Below are positions 9,553-18,431 of a stretch of DNA of 64,000 nucleotides, piece by piece. The DNA is from Pedobacter cryophilus. Lineage in GTDB: Bacteria > Bacteroidota > Bacteroidia > Sphingobacteriales > Sphingobacteriaceae. The translations under genes were made by a program, and so were the position numbers. The stretch is taken from the NCBI RefSeq assembly GCF_005116455.1, contig NZ_SWBP01000006.1, positions 124,001 through 188,000 on the forward strand. Reading direction: 5' to 3'. The notes under the pieces were generated by a model, which saw only the letters and a program-made list of their open reading frames with translations, did not search any database and was not told where the DNA came from. How positions within the stretch are numbered: position 1 is the stretch's first letter; the number at the start of each line of letters is the position of its first letter.

Positions 9553-10141
9553 TTCATTAGTGGGCATTTGGAATGAACAAAAAACTTCTCCTAATATTAA
9601 TTATAAGGAGGTGATCAATCATTACAAAACAAACAGAAGCAAATTGAGCTTTAAATTTCTATTGGAGATTTTAGCCATGCTTATTGCATTTTCTGTAGTA
9701 AGCTATATATTTTTCACTATAGAATTTGAATTTTGGACTTCTTATGTAGGATTAATTTTGGTTAATATTTGCTGTATTTATTTTATTGCTATGCAAATTA
9801 TAAACCTTAAAAATATTGCTAATAGCAATACTTTATTTGATAAACCTCAAGATCATATTCAATTTATTAAAGAATTTAAAAAATCTAGGTACATACAGCA
9901 CACTCGCAATTACAAAGTTTACACGTTTGTTTTAGGCTTGGGCCTGAGTTTATACTTTGTGGAGTTCTTTTACCGCTTAAACTTAGCCGTAATGATAACC
10001 GTAGTTGCCGCAACAATAGCTTGGTTTGTGATTTGTTACTTGTATTTGATGAAGATATATATCAAAAAAGAAGAGAAACGCTTTAATGATATGCTCACTG
10101 ATTTGGAAAGATTGAATGAGCAGTTTAGTGATGAGGTTTAA
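9533..10141 (+). CDS. Four-helix membrane protein, possible anti-sigma partner
   Basis: A 202-residue protein with a short cytosolic N-terminus (DSLVGIWNEQK) and four predicted membrane helices at about residues 41-63, 69-90, 127-145 and 150-172, ending in a charged tail. No zinc-binding anti-sigma motif is seen. The 20-bp overlap with the sigma factor gene implies translational coupling, so a role in controlling that sigma factor is plausible but inferred from context only. ATG codons at 9533 and 9539 are both possible starts. Confidence 0.75.
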   Translation: MSMKDFDSLVGIWNEQKTSPNINYKEVINHYKTNRSKLSFKFLLEILAMLIAFSVVSYIFFTIEFEFWTSYVGLILVNICCIYFIAMQIINLKNIANSNTLFDKPQDHIQFIKEFKKSRYIQHTRNYKVYTFVLGLGLSLYFVEFFYRLNLAVMITVVAATIAWFVICYLYLMKIYIKKEEKRFNDMLTDLERLNEQFSDEV

Positions 10142-10164
10142 ACCCTTCTGCTAATAGATAAATA

Positions 10165-10440
10165 TCAATCATTTAGATTTTCATGATAATTGATTAACCC
10201 AAAAACTTCTATAGTTTGATTATTAATACGAAAAACAATAGTGTAACCTTTAAAAATCAAATCTCTTATTAATTCATCCTCAAAATAAATTGATTTTCTG
10301 AAACTGTAAGGTTTAGTTGGGATTTCACGAATCTTTAAAAATAGATCCTTCTTGAATTTAATAGCTCTATTGTTGCTATCTAAAGAAATATAATGGATTT
10401 GACTTTTTAAACGATTAAGAAAAGATTCCTTAAATATGAT
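10165..10440 (-). CDS. RelE/ParE-family toxin without a canonical start codon
   Basis: A 91-codon open frame encodes a complete RelE/ParE-like toxin body: IIFKESFLNRLKSQIHYISLDSNNRAIKFKKDLFLKIREIP, then PYSFRKSIYFEDELIRDLIFKGYTIVFRI and IEVFGLINYHENLND. RelE/ParE toxins cleave mRNA on ribosomes or poison gyrase. The frame overlaps the 3' end of the antitoxin gene but contains no ATG, GTG or TTG between its upstream stop (10450-10452) and the body. The only codons there are TTA, AGA, AAA, ATC and ATA. It may use a near-cognate start coupled to the antitoxin, or be dead. The coordinate given starts at the ATC. Confidence 0.7.
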   Translation of the reverse strand: MIFKESFLNRLKSQIHYISLDSNNRAIKFKKDLFLKIREIPTKPYSFRKSIYFEDELIRDLIFKGYTIVFRINNQTIEVFGLINYHENLND

Positions 10441-10663
10441 TTTTCTTAATCATATCATCAATCTGCTTTTCTGCATCGTCAACATCAATAAATTTAGCTT
10501 CTCCTTTTAAAATTTCATCTAGTTCACTTTGCAAATATTTTTTATGTGAAATGAAATTTTCATCTTCATGTATAATTTCAATTTCATCCTTACTAAATTT
10601 GCTTAATAACCAAATTAACTTCTCATAAATACTATCCTTTATTTTGAGCTTTATTACTTGCAT
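10430..10663 (-). CDS. Antitoxin of a RelE/ParE-type module
   Basis: A 77-residue acidic protein, MQVIKLKIKDSIYEKLIWLLSKFSKDEIEII..., ending in a helical toxin-wrapping tail (LDEILKGEAKFIDVDDAEKQIDDMIKKNHI). The beta-strand-plus-helices layout and the position just upstream of a RelE/ParE toxin mark it as the antitoxin of the type II module; such proteins usually also repress their own operon. The gene is intact. Confidence 0.75.
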   Translation of the reverse strand: MQVIKLKIKDSIYEKLIWLLSKFSKDEIEIIHEDENFISHKKYLQSELDEILKGEAKFIDVDDAEKQIDDMIKKNHI

Positions 10664-10671
10664 AAAGTTTT

Positions 10672-10683
10672 AAGTTTAAACTA
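10672..10683. promoter_or_regulatory. Candidate operator upstream of the antitoxin
   Basis: The 10-bp perfect palindrome AGTTTAAACT (10673-10682) lies about 10 bp upstream of the antitoxin ATG, where autorepressing antitoxins usually bind. The call rests on position and symmetry only. Confidence 0.3.
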
Positions 10684-10706
10684 AGTTAAAATTATTTTTT
10701 CAGAAT

Positions 10707-11318
10707 CTACTCCAACTCAGTCAAATCAAAACTATTATTCTTTATATTATATTCTACTTTTTTCTTTCCTTTCGGATCTTTACCTTCCAAATCGCTTTCA
10801 TCAAAAAGGTTAAATTCTCTTATCAGTTTAGCATCCTTCACATAAAATTTATCCAATCCTCGGTACTCACTTTTTGTTTTTGAGCTTAAATCTGGAAACT
10901 TAATTTGGTTAACATTTTTGCCATTAAACTCATAACAAAGAATTTTAGCACTATCGTATTTATCATTCAAAGTATAGTAAATCAACACTTCGGGATTACC
11001 ATCTGAATCCATATCGGTATTAAAAACTTCGGTTAAACGCCCATCTAAATTATCTGAAGAAGCAACAGTAAAATCATTTTTTAAAGAGTCGGATCTTAAA
11101 ATCAAAACCGATGAAGTTGAATCTGAACCTCTGCCCCAACTGTAAACATCAAAAATAAGATCTGGCCCAACTTCAATTTTTTCATGATGACGAAAAGGAG
11201 CTGGTAATTCCATCACTACTTTTTTAACTTTTTCTTCTTTAGCCTCTTTTTCATTTCCGCAAGAAAAAAGAAAAACGATGCCGCTTAATGCCAATATTGT
11301 ATTAAATGTCTTTTTCAT
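10707..11318 (-). CDS. Hypothetical lipoprotein
   Basis: A 203-residue lipoprotein: MKKTFNTILALSGIVFLFSCGNE has a type II signal peptide with the lipobox cysteine at residue 20. The mature part includes PDLIFDVYSWGRGSDSTSSVLILRSD and DMDSDGNPEVLIYYTLND, the latter resembling an acidic D-x-D-x-D-G calcium-binding or FG-GAP-like loop. No family is recognised. It starts 4 bp after the hexosaminidase stop, so the two are very likely one transcript, possibly both serving glycan handling at the cell envelope. Confidence 0.75.
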   Translation of the reverse strand: MKKTFNTILALSGIVFLFSCGNEKEAKEEKVKKVVMELPAPFRHHEKIEVGPDLIFDVYSWGRGSDSTSSVLILRSDSLKNDFTVASSDNLDGRLTEVFNTDMDSDGNPEVLIYYTLNDKYDSAKILCYEFNGKNVNQIKFPDLSSKTKSEYRGLDKFYVKDAKLIREFNLFDESDLEGKDPKGKKKVEYNIKNNSFDLTELE

Positions 11319-11322
11319 ATTT

Positions 11323-13632
11323 TTAGTTAGATAACATCACTGATGGAATTTCTATTTTTATACCGTCGGTTCCTTTAACAGATACCCTTAAAGTAGAACC
11401 CGGTCCATCATCAAAATAAGCTACTTTTATTTTATGCAAACCAGATTTTAACAGTACGCCTGCCGCTCTTTCATATCTAGAATGTTTTCCATCATTATCA
11501 ATAATTAATTGATCATCGATATATAATTTACTACCATCATCGCTGTAAAGAGAAAACTCAAAATTTGCACTCTCATTAACGTTAATAAATCCTGTAAATA
11601 CCAAGCCATACTCCCTTGCTTTACCCGCCACTTTAGTAAAAGAAATTTGTGATGCTAAACCTTTTTGAGTGGCTAAAGCAGTATCAATTTCTGAGGTATT
11701 ACTAAATTTACCCGGTACATAATAGTATTTTAAAGATCCGGATTTTTTTGCAATTTCAGAAGGATAAGACGGTAAAGTATCTCTGTTAATAAGCCACGTT
11801 GTTGTTACCACACTGCGTTTACCCGATGGCGTAATTACTCTTGATTTAACATATCTAGATTCTCCTTTTGGCACTTTCACACCAAAAGGCTGTGTGTAAA
11901 GGGAAGTGGTTTCATCAGGCATATAACCGTCTATGGTATAATAAATTTGAGCTCCTTTTACTGAAGGCTTAAAATCAAAAAAATACTCGCCGTTAACTAT
12001 AATAGAAGTGTCTTTAGCGCCAATAGCTTCTGGCACACGATACATAGTTTTAGTTTGATCTAATAAACTCAAATGTAATGGCACTCTGTTTTCATTAAAA
12101 TTCTTAAAGTCTTTTCTTTCTAATGTTGTCCAAGCAATTTCTGAAACAGCCATTATACGTGGCAATAACATGTATTCTACTTTTGCCGCAGTTGGCATAT
12201 ATTCTGTCCACATGTTGGCTTGCACACCTAAAATATACTTTTTTTCTGTTTCGGTTAAACCGGATGGTGTAGGATCATAAGCATATATTTTAGAAATTTT
12301 ACCTTCTCCGCCAATGGTAACCGGTTCTTGATCTGACCTCCCTTGCACATGATCTAAATAAACTCCCATATTACTTGGTGTCATGATCACATTGTGCTTT
12401 TGTTTTGCGGCAGCAATGCCTCCCGCAGTTGTTTGCCAACTCATTACCGTGGCATTTGGAGCTAATCCTCCTTCTAAAATTTCATCCCAACCAATAATAG
12501 ATCTCCCATTTTTATTTACAAATTTCTCTATTCTATGAATAAAATAAGATTGTAATTCGTTTTCGTTTCTTAATTTTTCGTTTTTAATTCTTTTTTGGCA
12601 ATAGGAGCAAGTTTTCCAAGCAGTTTTTGGCGCTTCATCTCCACCAATGTGAATATATTTTGATGGAAATAATGCCATTACTTCTGTTAAAACATCTTCT
12701 AAAAACTCAAAAGTATGCTCTTTGCCTGCGCAATAAATCTCAGGAAATACACCCCATTTTTCTGCAGCTTTAAACGGACCAGGATTATCGCCACAAGCCA
12801 ATTCAGGATAAGCAGATAAAGCCGCTAATGAATGTCCGGGCATTTCAATTTCTGGAATAATGTTGATGTATTTTTTATCGGCGTAAGCCACCACTTCTTT
12901 TATTTGCTCTTGTGTATAATACCCACCATACTTGTTCCCATCAAACCATTGTGGCATTCTATCATGATAATTTCCTACCACAGTTTGGGCTCTATATGCG
13001 CCAATTTCTGTGAGTTTTGGATATTTTTTAATCTCAATTCGCCATCCTTGATCTTCTGTTAAATGCCAATGAAAGTTATTAAGCTTGTAAACAGCCATAA
13101 AATCAATGTATTTTTTGATAAAATCGATAGAGAAAAAATGACGACCAACATCTAAATGCAAACCACGATAAGCGTATCTGGGTTCGTCAATAATTTCACA
13201 TTGAGGAATTTGATGATTTTCTAAATTATTCAAATACAATTGCGAAAGGGTTTGCATGGCATAAAAAACGCCCTTCTCTTTTCCTAACAGCTGAATGTTA
13301 TTTGAATTGACTTTTAATGTATAAGCTTCTTCTGAAGAATTTGTTGAACCAGCAGAATTAAAAGAAATTACACTTTGAGGTGCTTGAATAAAGTTCTTAG
13401 CAACCACTAAATCAAAGCCTTCTTTTTCCTTTACTAAATCTTTAAAAAATTCTGCAATTTTCTTATCAGCCTCTGTTTCATATTGCAAAGCGGTTTGAGA
13501 ACTCAAAACAAAATAACCTGATTGTAAGGAGATTGATTTTGGCGCCGGAATAATTCCTAAATTTATATCAGTAGATTGTGCCGAAACTGAAATAGCATTA
13601 AGAATAATGAAGATGAATATTAATGACCGCAT
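11323..13632 (-). CDS. Beta-N-acetylhexosaminidase (GH20) with PA14 domain
   Basis: An exported family 20 glycoside hydrolase that removes terminal beta-linked GlcNAc/GalNAc from chitooligosaccharides or glycans. Signal peptide 1-18 (ends SVSAQ) is followed by a GH20b-like N-terminal domain (~25-145) and a GH20 TIM barrel (~150-500) with the catalytic pair Asp332-Glu333 in HIGGDEAPK and the tryptophan-rich GWDEILEGG. A chitobiase C-terminal-like strand domain (~520-610) and a C-terminal PA14 domain (~640-765, SLYSDDGSKLYIDDQLIIDN) complete it. The 769-residue length is normal for multidomain Bacteroidota enzymes. It heads an operon with the lipoprotein at 10707. Confidence 0.95.
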   Translation of the reverse strand: MRSLIFIFIILNAISVSAQSTDINLGIIPAPKSISLQSGYFVLSSQTALQYETEADKKIAEFFKDLVKEKEGFDLVVAKNFIQAPQSVISFNSAGSTNSSEEAYTLKVNSNNIQLLGKEKGVFYAMQTLSQLYLNNLENHQIPQCEIIDEPRYAYRGLHLDVGRHFFSIDFIKKYIDFMAVYKLNNFHWHLTEDQGWRIEIKKYPKLTEIGAYRAQTVVGNYHDRMPQWFDGNKYGGYYTQEQIKEVVAYADKKYINIIPEIEMPGHSLAALSAYPELACGDNPGPFKAAEKWGVFPEIYCAGKEHTFEFLEDVLTEVMALFPSKYIHIGGDEAPKTAWKTCSYCQKRIKNEKLRNENELQSYFIHRIEKFVNKNGRSIIGWDEILEGGLAPNATVMSWQTTAGGIAAAKQKHNVIMTPSNMGVYLDHVQGRSDQEPVTIGGEGKISKIYAYDPTPSGLTETEKKYILGVQANMWTEYMPTAAKVEYMLLPRIMAVSEIAWTTLERKDFKNFNENRVPLHLSLLDQTKTMYRVPEAIGAKDTSIIVNGEYFFDFKPSVKGAQIYYTIDGYMPDETTSLYTQPFGVKVPKGESRYVKSRVITPSGKRSVVTTTWLINRDTLPSYPSEIAKKSGSLKYYYVPGKFSNTSEIDTALATQKGLASQISFTKVAGKAREYGLVFTGFINVNESANFEFSLYSDDGSKLYIDDQLIIDNDGKHSRYERAAGVLLKSGLHKIKVAYFDDGPGSTLRVSVKGTDGIKIEIPSVMLSN

Positions 13633-13765
13633 GAATTTTGAAGCTTTTATTTCAAATCTATAAAAATATAAATGCGAAGAATCATCATAAACAAAGTTTT
13701 ACAAATTTAAAATGCTTTTTAAGTTAAGCTACCTATTTTCAATAATTAAACAATTTCAAAAAACA

Positions 13766-14230
13766 ATGAAAGTTATTTTTAAAATCATCTCTATTTTTAT
13801 TCTTGTATTATTTATGAAAAATTCTAATGCTATTGCTCAACAAAAAATAAGTCCGGTACTTAACCACATTGCAATTTCTGTTTATGATTTAAATGAAAGC
13901 ACAAAATTTTATAAAGAAATTATTGGCTTAGAAATCATACCCGAGCCTTTTAAAGATGGCAAACATACTTGGTTTAGTTTAGGCAACTTGGGTCAGTTTC
14001 ACGTAATTTCTGGAGCCGAAAAAGAGGTTAAACATTTAAGAAGCTCGCATATTTGCTTTAGCGTGATTTCTATGGAAGATTACATTAAAAATCTTGAACA
14101 TAACAAAATTGAATATAGCAATTGGGCTGGAGAGCGTAATGCTGTAACCCTTAGACCTGATGGAATTAAGCAAATTTATTTTCAAGACCCAGATGGATAT
14201 TGGATAGAGGTTAATAACGATCATAAATAA
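13766..14230 (+). CDS. VOC-family (glyoxalase-like) secreted protein
   Basis: A 154-residue vicinal-oxygen-chelate protein with a signal peptide (residues 1-25, ending NAIAQQ) and one glyoxalase/bleomycin-resistance domain. HIAISVYDLNESTKFYKEIIGLE supplies the first metal histidine, and IKQIYFQDPDGYWIEVN supplies the terminal glutamate motif. The start is taken at 13766 because the signal peptide fits from there; an upstream in-frame ATG at 13712 would add 18 residues. The substrate is unknown. Confidence 0.85.
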   Translation: MKVIFKIISIFILVLFMKNSNAIAQQKISPVLNHIAISVYDLNESTKFYKEIIGLEIIPEPFKDGKHTWFSLGNLGQFHVISGAEKEVKHLRSSHICFSVISMEDYIKNLEHNKIEYSNWAGERNAVTLRPDGIKQIYFQDPDGYWIEVNNDHK

Positions 14231-14260
14231 GAAAAGCGGAATTAATCTGCTTTTCTTATT
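14226..14260. terminator. Bidirectional terminator between VOC gene and trxB
   Basis: A perfect 12-bp stem (AATAAGAAAAGC / GCTTTTCTTATT) with an 11-nt loop spans the VOC stop codon and serves both convergent genes. Confidence 0.85.
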
Positions 14261-14284
14261 TATTCAGTTGCATTTAGCTAATTA

Positions 14285-15232
14285 TTAAGCATATTCTTTA
14301 GCGGCTAAATAGCGTTCAGCTTCTAAAGCAGCCATACAACCTGTACCAGCGGCAGTAACTGCTTGACGATAAATTTTATCTTGAGCGTCTCCACAAACAA
14401 AAACACCTTCAATATCTGTAGATGTGCTATCTGGCTTAGTAATTAAGTAACCTACTTCATCCATTGCCAACCAATCTTTAAAAATATCGGTATTAGGTTT
14501 GTGGCCAATGGCTACAAAAAAGCCTGTTGCCGGAATATCATGTTCTTCATTTGTTACGTTATTAACCACTTTAACGCCAGTTACAGATTTTCCATCTCCT
14601 AAAATTTCTTTGGTATCTGTGTTATACAAAATTTCAATATTTGGAGTGCTTAACACACGATGAACCATTGCTTTTGAAGCTCTAAACTCATCTCTACGAA
14701 CCAACATGGTTACTTTTTTACAAAGTTTTGCCAAATAGGTTGCCTCTTCTGCTGCGGTATCTCCTGCTCCAACAATCACTACATCTTGATTTTTAAAGAA
14801 AAAACCATCACAAACTGCACAAGCAGAAACACCAAAACCATTATATTTCTCTTCGGATGGCAAACCCAACCATTTGGCTGATGCACCTGTAGAGATAATT
14901 ACGGTATCGGCTAAAATAGTTTTGGTATCATCAACTATCACTTTATGAACCGGACCTGAGAAATCTACTGCTGAAACATATCCAAAGCGAATTTCTGTAC
15001 CAAAACGTTCGGCTTGTTTTCTAAAATCCTCCATCATTTCTGGTCCCATCACACCTGCTGGGTATCCCGGATAATTTTCAACATCAGTGGTTTCTGTTAA
15101 TTGACCGCCCATTTGCATTCCGGTGATCATTAATGGTTTTAAATCTGCTCTGGCTGCGTATATTGCTGCCGTGTATCCTGCTGGTCCCGAACCTATGATT
15201 AAGCAATGAACGTGTTCTAATTCTTCTGTCAT
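14285..15232 (-). CDS. trxB: Thioredoxin reductase
   Basis: NADPH-dependent flavoenzyme that reduces thioredoxin. The 315-residue protein has the FAD motif GSGPAGYTAAIYAAR, the redox-active CAVC in SACAVCDGFFF, the NADPH motif GAGDTAAEEA and the C-terminal FAD contact GVFVCGDAQD. The ATG at 15230-15232 is chosen; an in-frame TTG 21 bp upstream would add MITNITK. It is single-gene and faces the VOC gene. Confidence 0.95.
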   Translation of the reverse strand: MTEELEHVHCLIIGSGPAGYTAAIYAARADLKPLMITGMQMGGQLTETTDVENYPGYPAGVMGPEMMEDFRKQAERFGTEIRFGYVSAVDFSGPVHKVIVDDTKTILADTVIISTGASAKWLGLPSEEKYNGFGVSACAVCDGFFFKNQDVVIVGAGDTAAEEATYLAKLCKKVTMLVRRDEFRASKAMVHRVLSTPNIEILYNTDTKEILGDGKSVTGVKVVNNVTNEEHDIPATGFFVAIGHKPNTDIFKDWLAMDEVGYLITKPDSTSTDIEGVFVCGDAQDKIYRQAVTAAGTGCMAALEAERYLAAKEYA

Positions 15233-15369
15233 TTTGGTAATATTTGTAATCAAATGTAAGCTTTCAATAAAAGCATCGCAAAAATAATGTTTCTGTTTAT
15301 TTAGAAAATGCGGTATTATTTCTTTGTGATGATAAACTGAACTTTAACTGTATTATTTTTAACTGAATT

Positions 15370-16089
15370 TTATTTGAATCTGGTATATAAAGCCAATTGC
15401 AAAACATGATTTGTGGTGGAATTGGCAGTACCTTTAATATGTTGATTTAAGTAACCTGTTTCTAAATCCATACTCTCGTTTAATCGATAACCTAAAGCTA
15501 AATAAGTTCTGTTTTGATCAAAAACCTTATTATTAAGTAGATCTTTATTTTGGATATTTAAGAACACTTCATTTTGTAAAGCTAAGAAAGCGCCTTTACT
15601 AAATTTATTGGTTTCTTGCTTTTTAAAAGGAATAACTGCCCTAGCAAAGTATCTTATCCTCTGAGAAAAAATATCTGAGGTGTTAGTTTCTATAAATCTT
15701 TGCTCTAATCTAAATCTATTTACCAAAGGTATTTTACCAATAGGTGTGGTAATGATAAACTGTTGCCAAATTCTATGCTCAATTAAATCATTATTAATAG
15801 CCGGACCTAAATTAGTTAAGATAAATGCATAGCCTACCGTAGCATTCTTTTTATCGTCAAAAAAATAAGTGAAGCCTGGTCTGATTAAAACATTTCTGAC
15901 GTAAGCCAAATCATCAGCCGATCTAAACTGGGCATCTAAATGCAAACCTGTTTTGTTTGACAATTTCTGACTATGAAAAAATGCTAGCCAAGCAGATTGT
16001 TGATTCACATTTTGTGCCTTGACCGAAAGAACACCAAGAGCCATAAAAATGAAAAGCCAAGAAAAAAATTTATTCGTATTCAAAATCAT
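15370..16089 (-). CDS. DUF2490-family outer-membrane-like protein
   Basis: A 239-residue exported protein (signal peptide ends LSVKAQ) built of alternating beta-strands ending in an aromatic/basic residue (LALYTRFK), as expected for a small outer-membrane beta-barrel. The QSAWLAFFHSQKLSNKTGLHLDAQFR opening and the FRLEQRFIE segment match the DUF2490 pattern. Its function is unknown. It lies ~40 bp downstream of the acyl-CoA carboxylase gene on the same strand. Confidence 0.8.
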   Translation of the reverse strand: MILNTNKFFSWLFIFMALGVLSVKAQNVNQQSAWLAFFHSQKLSNKTGLHLDAQFRSADDLAYVRNVLIRPGFTYFFDDKKNATVGYAFILTNLGPAINNDLIEHRIWQQFIITTPIGKIPLVNRFRLEQRFIETNTSDIFSQRIRYFARAVIPFKKQETNKFSKGAFLALQNEVFLNIQNKDLLNNKVFDQNRTYLALGYRLNESMDLETGYLNQHIKGTANSTTNHVLQLALYTRFK

Positions 16090-16129
16090 TTTATAATTAT
16101 ATCTGATTAAGCTGCAAAATAAATCAATT

Positions 16130-17758
16130 CTAAGTTTGAATCATGCCTACATTAAATCTTTTTTTAATTGGAGATTGATTTGCAGCCTCAATACCCATAG
16201 AAATCACTTTGCGAGTTTCCATTGGATCTATAATCCCATCCACCCATAATCTAGATGCGGCATAATAAGGTGTTGTTTGTGCATCATATTGGTCTGTTAT
16301 GGCTTTTATTTGCTTATCTTCTTCTTCTTTGGTTATCTCTACTCCTGCTTTTTTCATACTTGCAGACTGAATTTGCCATAAAGTTTTACCTGCCGAAGCA
16401 CCGCTCATTACCGCAATTTTGGCACTTGGCCAAGCAAATATTAACCTTGGATCATAAGCTTTACCACACATGGCATAATTTCCAGCTCCGTAAGAATTTC
16501 CAATCACAATAGTAAATTTTGGAACTACAGAATTGGCTACTGCATTTACCATTTTAGCTCCATCTTTTATAATTCCGCCATGTTCTGATCTGGATCCAAC
16601 CATAAAACCGGTAACATCCTGAAGGAAAACCAAAGGAATTTTCTTCTGATTACAGTTCATAATAAAACGAGTGGCTTTATCGGCCGAATCTGAATAGATT
16701 ACCCCACCAAACTGCAATTCGCCTTTTTTAGATTTTACCACTTTACGTTGATTGGCTACAATACCAACCGCCCAACCATCAATTCTGGCTAAACCACAAA
16801 CAATACTTTGCCCGTAACCTGCTTTATATTCGTCTAAACTGCCAGCATCAATCATACAATCTAAAAGCTCATGCATATCATATTGCTTTTCTCTGTTTTC
16901 AGGCAAAATACCATAAATATCTTCGGGCTTTCTTTTTGGTAAAACCGATTTTACTCTATTAAAACCAGCATTTTCTGCTGATCCAATTTTACTCATTATA
17001 CTTTTAATAGATTCTAAACAAGCCGTATCATTTGGATGCTTATAATCTGTAACCCCAGAAATTTCACAATGTGTAGTTGCTCCGCCTAATGTCTCATTAT
17101 CTACATTTTCGCCAATTGCGGATTTCACCAAATAAGATCCTGCTAAGAAAACAGAACCTGTTCCATCAACAATCATGGCTTCATCACTCATGATGGGCAA
17201 ATACGCTCCACCAGCAACACAAGAACCCATAATGGCTGCAATTTGTACAATCCCTTCAGAACTCATGATGGCGTTATTTCTAAAAATTCGACCAAAATGT
17301 TCTTTATCAGGGAAAATTTCATCTTGCATGGGCAAATAAACTCCTGCAGAATCTACCAAATAGATGGTAGGCAATCTGTTTTCCATGGCTATTTCCTGTG
17401 CTCGCAAATTCTTTTTGGCTGTCATTGGAAACCAAGCTCCAGCTTTAACAGTAGCATCATTGGCAACTATCATACATTGCTTGCCGCTTACATAACCAAT
17501 ACCAGCTATTACTCCTGCAGATGGGCAACCACCCTCCTTTTCATACATGCCATCGGCAGTAAAAGCACCAATTTCTAAAAAGGGTTTATCATCATCAATC
17601 AAAAACTTAACCCTTTCCCTTGCCAGCATTTTACCTTTTTCCTTTTGTTTTGCTGCGGCCTTTTCTCCTCCACCTAAAAAAACTTTTTTAAGTTTAGTCT
17701 TCAACTCATATACAAGTTGTTTGTTAATATCTTCGTTCTTGTTAAATTCAATATCCAT
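16130..17758 (-). CDS. Acyl-CoA carboxylase carboxyltransferase (beta) subunit
   Basis: The 542-residue carboxyltransferase subunit of a biotin-dependent acyl-CoA carboxylase. N- and C-terminal crotonase-fold halves are present, with VDSAGVYLPMQDEIFPDKEHFGRIFRN and SCVAGGAYLPIMSDEAMIV in the first, and FLQDVTGFMVGSRSEHGGIIKDGAKMVNAVA, SYGAGNYAMCGKAYDPRLIFAWPSA in the second. The features resemble methylcrotonyl-CoA carboxylase beta (leucine breakdown) more than propionyl-CoA carboxylase, but this is a judgement by eye. No biotin carboxylase/BCCP subunit lies in the window, so the partner must be elsewhere. Confidence 0.9.
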   Translation of the reverse strand: MDIEFNKNEDINKQLVYELKTKLKKVFLGGGEKAAAKQKEKGKMLARERVKFLIDDDKPFLEIGAFTADGMYEKEGGCPSAGVIAGIGYVSGKQCMIVANDATVKAGAWFPMTAKKNLRAQEIAMENRLPTIYLVDSAGVYLPMQDEIFPDKEHFGRIFRNNAIMSSEGIVQIAAIMGSCVAGGAYLPIMSDEAMIVDGTGSVFLAGSYLVKSAIGENVDNETLGGATTHCEISGVTDYKHPNDTACLESIKSIMSKIGSAENAGFNRVKSVLPKRKPEDIYGILPENREKQYDMHELLDCMIDAGSLDEYKAGYGQSIVCGLARIDGWAVGIVANQRKVVKSKKGELQFGGVIYSDSADKATRFIMNCNQKKIPLVFLQDVTGFMVGSRSEHGGIIKDGAKMVNAVANSVVPKFTIVIGNSYGAGNYAMCGKAYDPRLIFAWPSAKIAVMSGASAGKTLWQIQSASMKKAGVEITKEEEDKQIKAITDQYDAQTTPYYAASRLWVDGIIDPMETRKVISMGIEAANQSPIKKRFNVGMIQT

Positions 17759-17805
17759 ACGGGTACAAATTAAGCTAATTACATCATTATTAAATCATCA
17801 ATATC

Positions 17806-18393
17806 ATGAAAAAATTTATCTTTTTTATACTTATTGTATTTGCTACACCTGCATTTTCTCAAGATAAATATCAGAAAATCAACGAGAAAAGAATTCATAT
17901 CAATTCAAACGGGATGAAAGTTTTAGGCGGCTGGGCTTTAACCAATTTAACTATTGGAGGCTTAGCTTATTTTAACTCCTCAGGTAAAAAGAAATACTTT
18001 AACCAAATGAATGTGATGTGGAATGTGGTGAATTTAGGCTTGGCTACAGCCGGATATTTTGGCGCTAAAGCTGATTTGAAAGAACAGTTGAGTTTCGCAC
18101 AAAGTATTCACGATCAACAAAAAATAGAAAAAATACTGCTTTTAAATGCGGGTTTAGATGTAGGTTATATGGCAACAGGTTTGTTTTTAAACGAACGTGG
18201 AATAAGAAAATCATCAGATAGATTAAAAGGTTACGGTCAATCTTTGATTTTGCAAGGTGCTTTTCTGTTAGTTTTTGATGGAGCAATGTATGCTATTCAT
18301 CAAAAAAACGGAAAAGGTTTCGACAAATTTTTAAATCAAATGAGTTTTAATTTTGATGGAAAACAGGTAGGAATACTTTATAAACTGAATTAA
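17806..18393 (+). CDS. Conserved hypothetical exported/membrane protein
   Basis: A 195-residue protein with a signal peptide (MKKFIFFILIVFATPAFSQ) followed by several moderately hydrophobic helices rich in glycine (MKVLGGWALTNLTIGGLAYF, VVNLGLATAGYFGAKADL, LLLNAGLDVGYMATGLFLNERG, LILQGAFLLVFDGAMYAIH). The glycine-zipper-like helices suggest membrane association. No family is assigned with confidence. It is divergent from the carboxylase and upstream of the aldo/keto reductase. Confidence 0.7.
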   Translation: MKKFIFFILIVFATPAFSQDKYQKINEKRIHINSNGMKVLGGWALTNLTIGGLAYFNSSGKKKYFNQMNVMWNVVNLGLATAGYFGAKADLKEQLSFAQSIHDQQKIEKILLLNAGLDVGYMATGLFLNERGIRKSSDRLKGYGQSLILQGAFLLVFDGAMYAIHQKNGKGFDKFLNQMSFNFDGKQVGILYKLN

Positions 18394-18431
18394 AAATTTT
18401 AATTGAATATGATAATTTATAATTTTAAGGC

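Noticed and set aside
16255-17578. Several 80-110-codon frames antisense to the acyl-CoA carboxylase gene
   Set aside because: All are shadows of a conserved 542-codon gene and show no start context or domain.
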